Below are positions 33,386 through 37,990 of a DNA stretch of 37,990 nucleotides, piece after piece. Numbering within the stretch: the stretch's first letter is position 1; every line of letters starts with the position of its first letter. The translations under genes were made by a program, and so were the position numbers. Origin of the DNA: Gemmatimonadaceae bacterium (GTDB lineage Bacteria; Gemmatimonadota; Gemmatimonadetes; Gemmatimonadales; Gemmatimonadaceae); contig JAICLH010000007.1 of assembly GCA_025927495.1 (NCBI GenBank), positions 1 to 37,990 on the forward strand, given 5' to 3'. The notes below the pieces were generated by a model that searched no databases, was not told the origin of the DNA, and saw nothing but the letters and a program-made list of their open reading frames with translations.

Positions 33386-33567
33386 CCTCAGGGTTTCTGC
33401 TACGCGCCCGCGTGGCGGCCGGCGCCGCGCACGCGAGCCATCCGCCGTTTCCATTGTTTCCGCTGTTTCCGCGTCCTCCAGAGCGAAGAAGCCAACCAGC
33501 CGGCCCAAGAGGTACTCCCCTCCTTCGTCCTTCTCTGCAATCAGAAACCTCAGACGCGCGCCATTAG
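33386..33567. repeat. Second inverted-repeat element with terminus shared with 17972-18298
   Basis: The right end, read on the - strand from 33567, starts CTAATGGCGCGCGTCTGAGG and continues TTTCTGATTGC. It matches the left end of the 18-kb element over 14 identical bases (GCGCGTCTGAGGTT), with further similarity either side. The left end has CCTCAGGGTTTCTGC, a weaker mirror of it. The interior holds three 9-bp units CCGCCGTTT, CCATTGTTT, CCGCTGTTT (33442-33468). ORFs called here on both strands look non-coding. Confidence 0.6.
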
Positions 33568-33906
33568 AATGGCGCCGCGGGGCGGCGCGCCCGCGTGTGT
33601 GAGTTCGTACGGCCGCTGAAAGAGCGCCACACATCCAGAAGCCGTTCTGCAATCATCGTAGGTGGTCATCGACGTGCTTTACGCGAAACGGCCGCCCCGT
33701 GCAGATGCGGTCGCGGTGCGTTCCGGTGGAATCAGGCCGTAACGAACGCAGCGCCGCAGCAACGTATTCATGAAGCGCGCGGTCGCATCTCAAGTCGACT
33801 GAACCGGGACAAACGCCTGGTATCTCCAATGGACTCCGTTAGGAGCGCGGGTGGCACGCATTATCTCGATGATCGCGAGTCGCAGCACTCCAGCCGAGAT
33901 CATATC
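33568..33906. other. Intergenic stretch upstream of a small membrane protein
   Basis: About 340 bp in which the + strand ORF is open but reads Arg-rich, irregular sequence unlike a real N-terminus. I see no RNA gene or clear promoter. The true start of the next gene may lie within it (ATG 33829 is an option). Confidence 0.4.
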
Positions 33907-34341
33907 GTGACCGATCAACCATTTTCGCGCAGGCGTACGATCGCGGCCCTCCTCCTGGCGCCCCTCGCGTCGCCGATCGCCGCCTGGCTGGGGTCTCTCC
34001 TCCATGGCCTGACGATACACCCTCGTGCGGGTGATCCGCCGTGGTCGGTCGCCGCGGCACTCGTCATCATGGTTGCGTTCGTCCTGTTTGCCGCGCCGGT
34101 GTCGTATGTCGCAACCGCCGTGATCGTGTGGCCCGCGTCTCTGTTGCTGCGCTCTGCTGGATCAGTGCGTTGGTGGTCACTTACCAGCATCGGCGCTCTG
34201 GCCGGCGCGGCGCTTCTCCCGGCGTACCTACACTGGCTCGCACCGCGCGGCACGTTCGACTTTTTCCCGGGCGTGGGGCTCGTCTCCGGTGCAGCTGCGG
34301 GATGGGCATACTGGTTCATTGCCGTTCGCGATCTGTCCTGA
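33907..34341 (+). CDS. Small multi-pass membrane protein, unknown function
   Basis: The GTG at 33907 (VTDQPFSRRRTIAALLLAPLASPIAAWL) is favoured because it sits just before the first hydrophobic segment; ATG 33829 would add 26 polar residues. The 144-residue product has about four or five membrane segments, including VAAALVIMVAFVLFAAPVSYVATAVIVW and FFPGVGLVSGAAAGWAYWFIAV. No motif identifies a function, and no ribosome binding site settles the start. A GTTAGGC motif follows the stop by 8 bp. Confidence 0.6.
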   Translation: MTDQPFSRRRTIAALLLAPLASPIAAWLGSLLHGLTIHPRAGDPPWSVAAALVIMVAFVLFAAPVSYVATAVIVWPASLLLRSAGSVRWWSLTSIGALAGAALLPAYLHWLAPRGTFDFFPGVGLVSGAAAGWAYWFIAVRDLS

Positions 34342-34502
34342 ACTTTGGCGTTAGGCGGTCAAGGGCACGACCGTGGGCTCGCGGACGCGATGGCCGAAAT
34401 TGTCGGAATCGCGTCATTGTGCGGGGCCGCGCAGCCGTCATACGTTGGGCGGAAGAGCCGCTCGCTGCGGCTCACAAACCCCTGCAGCAGGCGCGGTCGT
34501 CG

Positions 34503-35669
34503 ATGTTCACCATTCGCCGCAGATCGGTTCCAATAGAGATTGCGTTAGTCCTCTTGGTCGTCGTCGCGACGCCCGCCGCCTCGCAAGGCGCGCCACGCCA
34601 AACACCGGTCGAGATAGTGGTCCCGAAGAACCCGACACCCGTCGTCGCGAACGGCTCGCGCGTGGTCGTGTACGAGCTGCACGTCACCAACTTCGGCGCG
34701 CGGCCGCTCGTGCTTCGCCGGGTCGAAGTCTTCGGCCAACATGGCGCGCGACTTCTCACGCTCCAGGACTCCACGCTTCGGCGGTCGGTCCGCGTGCTCG
34801 GCGACACGGGCATGGGCGCAGCCATGGCAATGACCTCGGATCATCCACCACGGATCCCGGTTGGGGCGCGCGCGATCGTCTTCATGTGGATCGACATGCC
34901 GCTCGAGGCCCACGTGCCTCGCGCGCTTCGCCACCGGCTGATCTTCGCGACGAGCGACACGTCCGCTACGTCCTACGCCGAGTCGAGCATCGACAGCATC
35001 ATGGTTCCGGTGCTGCGCGAGCGCGTCGTCGGGCTGCGCACACCGCTTCCGCCGGGCGTGTGGCTGGCGGGCAACGGGCCGCGAAACGATTCCGACCATC
35101 GACGCTCGATCACTCCGCTGAACGGGAAGGCGCGCATCGCGCAGCGGTTCGCGATCGATTGGGTGCTGATTGGGCCTAACGGAAACACGTGGCACGACAA
35201 TCGAGACAAGAACGAGGACTACTGGGGCTTCCGCCAACCCATTCGGTCGGTGGCGAGCGGCGAAGTCACGGAAGCCGTGGACAGCATCGCCGACAACATT
35301 CCGCATGCTCCGCTCCCCTCGGTCACCGTGGCGAACATTGCGGGGAACCATGTCATCGTCCGCATCGGTCCGGATCGGTACGTCATGTTCGCGCACTTGG
35401 AGCATGGAAGCGTTCGCGTGCGCCCTGGTCAGCATGTCGCTGCCGGCCAAATCGTCGGCGCGCTCGGAAACTCCGGGCAGACGACTGGGCCGCACGTGCA
35501 CTTTCAGGTGATGGATGCGTCGTCGCCGCTGGCCGCCGAGGGGATTCCGTTCGTCTTCGACCACTTCACGTTCCTGGGCTTCGGCCGGGACTACGAACCC
35601 GACAAGCACCCGACGAGCCCGCGCACGCGAGAGATGCCGTTAGGCGATGCCGTCGTCAGGTTTCCATAG
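34503..35669 (+). CDS. Exported M23-family metallopeptidase (LytM type)
   Basis: Predicted secreted or periplasmic endopeptidase-like protein; M23 enzymes usually cut peptidoglycan cross-bridges. ATG 34503 gives MFTIRRRSVPIEIALVLLVVVATPAASQG, a normal signal peptide; the long upstream track extension is a shadow of the membrane gene. The N-terminal region, residues about 35-190, is a beta-rich domain (VVVYELHVTNFGARPLVLRRVEVFG). The C-terminal M23 domain shows RDKNEDYWGFRQPIRSVASGEV, GNHVIVRIGPDRYVMFAHLEHGSVRVRPGQ and the metal-binding GPHVHFQVMD. The first histidine motif is the NEDYW-type variant, so catalytic competence is likely but not certain. Confidence 0.88.
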   Translation: MFTIRRRSVPIEIALVLLVVVATPAASQGAPRQTPVEIVVPKNPTPVVANGSRVVVYELHVTNFGARPLVLRRVEVFGQHGARLLTLQDSTLRRSVRVLGDTGMGAAMAMTSDHPPRIPVGARAIVFMWIDMPLEAHVPRALRHRLIFATSDTSATSYAESSIDSIMVPVLRERVVGLRTPLPPGVWLAGNGPRNDSDHRRSITPLNGKARIAQRFAIDWVLIGPNGNTWHDNRDKNEDYWGFRQPIRSVASGEVTEAVDSIADNIPHAPLPSVTVANIAGNHVIVRIGPDRYVMFAHLEHGSVRVRPGQHVAAGQIVGALGNSGQTTGPHVHFQVMDASSPLAAEGIPFVFDHFTFLGFGRDYEPDKHPTSPRTREMPLGDAVVRFP

Positions 35670-35758
35670 AGGATGCAATGTCGAAACCACTGAACGGCCG
35701 CGGCACGAGGACGTCCAGGCGAATCGGGTAACTCGCGCAGGACGACGACGTCACCACA

Positions 35759-35992
35759 CTAACGGCGATCGATGCGCACGCGCCAGACCTCCGGCCCCTG
35801 TTCCTCGTACGTCCAGGTAAACGTATCGGGCCGTTCGGCCACCAACTGGTACCGGAGCGGAAGCGGATCGTGATCGTTCACGAGCAGCATGGACTGGCCG
35901 CGGTCCAGGCCGTCGAACGTCCGGAAGATCGCGGGATGCTTGTCGCGCGGCGGAATCACGCGCACGTCGAGCACGACAGGATTGATGGACAC
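35759..35992 (-). CDS. DUF2249-domain small protein
   Basis: A 77-residue single-domain protein. The GTG at 35992 is the likely start because the frame upstream overlaps the stop of the next DUF2249 gene; no ribosome binding site is clear. Motifs VVLDVRVIPPRDKHPAIFRTFDGLDRGQSMLLVNDHDPLPLRYQL and WTYEEQGPEVWRVRIDRR are typical of DUF2249, a TusA-like fold. Such proteins often neighbour nitric-oxide or denitrification genes, which fits the adjacent genes here. Last gene of the - strand cluster. Confidence 0.8.
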   Translation of the reverse strand: MSINPVVLDVRVIPPRDKHPAIFRTFDGLDRGQSMLLVNDHDPLPLRYQLVAERPDTFTWTYEEQGPEVWRVRIDRR

Positions 35993-36020
35993 TTGGTGGA
36001 ATGGGTGAATGGTGATGTGC

Positions 36021-36863
36021 CTAACTCTCAGAGCGCCATATCCGGACGTGCACCGCGCCGTCGCGGCTCTCGTCCGTCTGGTAGGCGAACCCGCGCTCGG
36101 CGAGCAGCGGGAGCAGAAACTGCGGCACGCGGTCGTTGACGTGCACGAGCGTGTGCCCGTCGGGCAGCAGCTCGAGCGCGGCCAGCGTGCGCACGAGCGG
36201 CTCGGGCGGCGTGAGTCCCCGGACGTCCAACCACTGCGTCGATGGATCGCCGTCCGGCGCGGTCGGTCGGCCGGGGCGCGGGGAATCCGCGACGGGGGAC
36301 TCGGGAGCGGGCCCATCCGCGCGCCAGAACCACACGCGCCAGTCGTCCGCGCCGTCGGCGCACGCCTCGTGCGCCAAGCCGCGCTTGCCTAACACCGCGT
36401 ACAGCGGAACGGGTTCGAACAGTGTGCGGAGCTGCAGTACCGCGTGAGCGGGCAGCTCGGCCACGGCGGCCATGATGCGCGAGAACGGCTCGCGCCCAGA
36501 GCGGAGATCATCGCGGACGTCGAGCTCCACGATGCGAGCCGTTGTCGGGTGGCGCGCTGTCGCGCCCGCGGCGCTGCGTGCGGGCGGCTCGTGGCCGCTC
36601 TGCGAGACAGCCGGAACCGGCGTTTCGATCCCGAGCGCGTCATTGAGATCGTGCACGAGCTGATCGGTGGACACGCGGGCGGTGCGCGCTGCCTGCTCCA
36701 CCGTCACCAGACGCGCCATGACCCGCCTCATCGCCCGGTTGCGCAACTTCGCGAAGTGCGGCGCGTGCCGCACGAATACGTCGATCAACGACTCGTCGCG
36801 GGCCAACACATCGCTCACGCGATCTGTCGCGGTGACCGGCGCCGATTCGCGGGCGCCGCTCAT
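36021..36863 (-). CDS. DUF1858 plus double DUF2249 protein
   Basis: 280 residues with three domains. Residues about 15-80 (VSDVLARDESLIDVFVRHAPHFAKLRNRAMRRVM) resemble DUF1858, also found in the N-terminal part of ScdA/RIC-like di-iron proteins. Two DUF2249 domains follow: ELDVRDDLRSGREPFSRIMAAVAELP at about 113 and WLDVRGLTPPEPLVRTLAALELLPDGHTLVHVND at about 210, joined by a Pro-rich linker. The ATG at 36863 overlaps the stop of the upstream membrane gene (ATGA). It probably works with nitrogen-oxide respiration or stress proteins; the biochemical role is unknown. Confidence 0.87.
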   Translation of the reverse strand: MSGARESAPVTATDRVSDVLARDESLIDVFVRHAPHFAKLRNRAMRRVMARLVTVEQAARTARVSTDQLVHDLNDALGIETPVPAVSQSGHEPPARSAAGATARHPTTARIVELDVRDDLRSGREPFSRIMAAVAELPAHAVLQLRTLFEPVPLYAVLGKRGLAHEACADGADDWRVWFWRADGPAPESPVADSPRPGRPTAPDGDPSTQWLDVRGLTPPEPLVRTLAALELLPDGHTLVHVNDRVPQFLLPLLAERGFAYQTDESRDGAVHVRIWRSES

Positions 36864-37990
36864 GCGGGCCTCCCGCGGGGCTTGCCTAACGCAACACGGA
36901 CGATCTGGCCCGCGAACAACAGGACGCCGGCAAGGAACAACGCTGTCGCGGTGTACGTGCCGGCGCGCCAGCCCGAGAGTATCGCACCGGCAGCCAGAAG
37001 GATCGCCCCGGTCATGAGACCGAGTTGCACGCGCGCCACCGACGCGGAGTACATCTCGGCGACGGTTGGTGTGGTGGGAGTTGCCTTCCCGGCGTAACGG
37101 GCCGTCCATGCGAGGAGCGGCACGATCTTGTAGAAGAACCCGACGACGAAGAGCACGATGCCGCCGAGCAGCCCAACGAACACGTACGTCGTGGCGAGGC
37201 GCGCCGCCTGCGGGCCGCGCCAGAGCACGAAGGGGCCGAGCACGGCGTCGGCGGCGAGAAACGCCAGCGCCGTGGCGGCGAACCGCACGCCGATGTCTAC
37301 CTGTTTGCGCACGCGCGCCCGGAAGAAGCGCGAGGCCTGGTAGATGAAGCACGCCACGCCTAACTCGAGCAGCAGGGCGCCGGCCCAGGCGGCCGCCGCG
37401 GTGCCGGTCACGAGGCCCGTTCCGAGGAACGGAAGCCCGATCGCAAGCGCCGCCAGTGCGCGCCGGGTCCACCGCGTGTCGGCGCCGTGCGCGAGCAGGA
37501 ACATCGGCAGCAGCCGGTGCGAGACGCCCACGATCATCACCAGCGCCCACCCGACAATAGCGACGTGCAGATGCGTCGCCAGAACCCGGACCCGCGCCGC
37601 CGCAATGAATCCGGTGTGCGCGTTGTGCAGCAGCACAACGCCCAACACGAGCGTGGACGACAGATACGTGATCGCGATCGCGATGGCGGCCCACGTCACG
37701 TCGCGGGTGCGCGCGCGCGGCAGGGTCGCCGCGACGTTGGCCACGGCGAGCACGATGCCAATCGCGACGAGACACACACCAACGTGGTCGAGGACCGTCG
37801 AGCGTCTTGCAACGCCTACCGCAAACAGGCCGACGCCCGGGCCGAATGCGGCGAGGCTCGCGTGTCCGGCCCATGGCCACCGGATCGGCGCGCCGAGCGC
37901 GACGGGAAGCAGTTGGTACAGCGCGCCGAAGATCGTCGTCGTGAGCCAGCCGAGCGTGAAGAGGTGCGTGACGCCGGCGACGTGCGGCGA
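36860..37990 (-). CDS. NnrS-like multi-pass membrane protein (5' partial)
   Basis: The frame is open to the window end, so the N-terminus is missing; the GTG at 37777 used in the track is internal. The protein is very hydrophobic, with at least ten segments. The block read at the window edge, VTHLFTLGWLTTTIFGALYQ, and a later block, ATHLHVAIVGWALVMIVGVSHRLLPMF, share the pattern THL-x-GW-x-G-LLP. This suggests an internal duplication with conserved histidines that could bind haem or metal. It resembles NnrS-like and haem-copper-oxidase-like proteins. It is coupled to the DUF1858/DUF2249 gene by an ATGA overlap. Confidence 0.8.
   Translation of the reverse strand, partial: SPHVAGVTHLFTLGWLTTTIFGALYQLLPVALGAPIRWPWAGHASLAAFGPGVGLFAVGVARRSTVLDHVGVCLVAIGIVLAVANVAATLPRARTRDVTWAAIAIAITYLSSTLVLGVVLLHNAHTGFIAAARVRVLATHLHVAIVGWALVMIVGVSHRLLPMFLLAHGADTRWTRRALAALAIGLPFLGTGLVTGTAAAAWAGALLLELGVACFIYQASRFFRARVRKQVDIGVRFAATALAFLAADAVLGPFVLWRGPQAARLATTYVFVGLLGGIVLFVVGFFYKIVPLLAWTARYAGKATPTTPTVAEMYSASVARVQLGLMTGAILLAAGAILSGWRAGTYTATALFLAGVLLFAGQIVRVALGKPRGRPA

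Larger units (their letters stand above)
372..37364. repeat. Dispersed 7-mer GTTAGGC/GCCTAAC, about 56 copies
   Basis: Hand count: 32 GTTAGGC and 24 GCCTAAC on the + strand, spread over almost every gene and several gaps (for example 372, 819, 2736, 3123, 6749, 6773, 10408, 10721, 20297, 20594, 26943, 26962, 36019, 37358). In genes it usually reads as TTA-GGC (Leu-Gly) or CCT-AAC (Pro-Asn). It covers the stop codons of two genes. Confidence 0.85.

Noticed and set aside
34350-34450. GTTAGGC (34350) and GTTGGGC (34444) about 95 bp apart, looking like cassette boundaries
   Set aside because: Both are in the same orientation, and no matching RYYYAAC partner or attC-type stem is seen between them.
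34041-34502. N-terminal extension of the M23 peptidase ORF
   Set aside because: It overlaps the membrane protein gene in another frame, and a clean signal peptide starts at 34503.
372-37364. GTTAGGC and GCCTAAC fit the integron attC core patterns GTTRRRY and RYYYAAC
   Set aside because: The copies are isolated and mostly inside conserved genes. I found no GCCTAAC-to-GTTAGGC pair at the 57-141 bp spacing of attC sites, no cassette-like order and no integrase.
1-37990. CRISPR array, prophage, insertion sequence transposase or rRNA genes
   Set aside because: No regular direct repeats with spacers, phage structural genes, transposase or rRNA sequence was seen on either strand.

Overview
The window is GC-rich, gene-dense chromosomal DNA from a free-living, Gram-negative-type heterotroph. 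Several traits point to Gemmatimonadota or a close relative, which is an inference and not a database result. These are a SusC/SusD outer-membrane pair, exported proteins with signal peptides ending in A-Q, a HemQ-type (coproporphyrin-dependent) haem enzyme, a large BNR/sortilin-like secreted protein, and many operon joints with 4-bp GTGA or ATGA overlaps.

Layout. Bases 1-6998 hold a tight + strand pentose phosphate operon: tkt (5' end outside the window), tal, a HAD hydrolase, a short-form gnd, zwf and rpiA. Bases 6950-7525 are GGACA-rich inverted repeats around a small TraR/DksA-like gene. A large GH15 glucoamylase-type gene (- strand) follows, then a small lipoprotein. Bases 10814-16806 hold SusC and SusD, a convergent stand-alone TonB-plug-like lipoprotein and an orphan OmpR-type response regulator. 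A two-domain VOC protein, a 350-bp inverted-repeat element and a 1090-residue BNR/sortilin-like protein come next. Bases 21785-25127 hold a membrane protein with a small winged-helix regulator, a cis-prenyltransferase and a DUF4173-like membrane protein. Bases 25223-27964 form a coupled unit: a nucleotidyltransferase-like protein with lost catalytic residues, hemQ and lplA. Two tandem paralogous lipoproteins follow, then the three-gene proton-translocating transhydrogenase (pntAA-pntAB-pntB, - strand), tRNA-Pro(GGG) with promoter and terminator, a repeat-rich stretch, a small membrane protein and an M23 peptidase. The right edge is a - strand cluster of DUF2249 proteins with an NnrS-like membrane protein cut by the window end.

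Functional links. The pentose phosphate operon and the transhydrogenase both supply or balance NADPH. The glucoamylase and SusCD pair suggest growth on glycans or oligomers. HemQ and LplA are cofactor enzymes. The DUF1858/DUF2249/NnrS-like set suggests nitric oxide or nitrogen-oxide stress handling.

The most unusual signals are not ordinary genes. (1) The 7-mer GTTAGGC/GCCTAAC occurs about 56 times by hand count, roughly ten times more than base composition predicts; it forces rare TTA codons and lies over stop codons. (2) The palindrome CCTAC-AAA-GTAGG recurs at three places, one of them directly before the start of the degenerate nucleotidyltransferase-like gene, whose stop overlaps the hemQ start; this looks like a regulator with its operators. 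(3) Two inverted-repeat elements, near 18 kb and 33.5 kb, share the same terminal sequence and look like a small non-autonomous repeat family.
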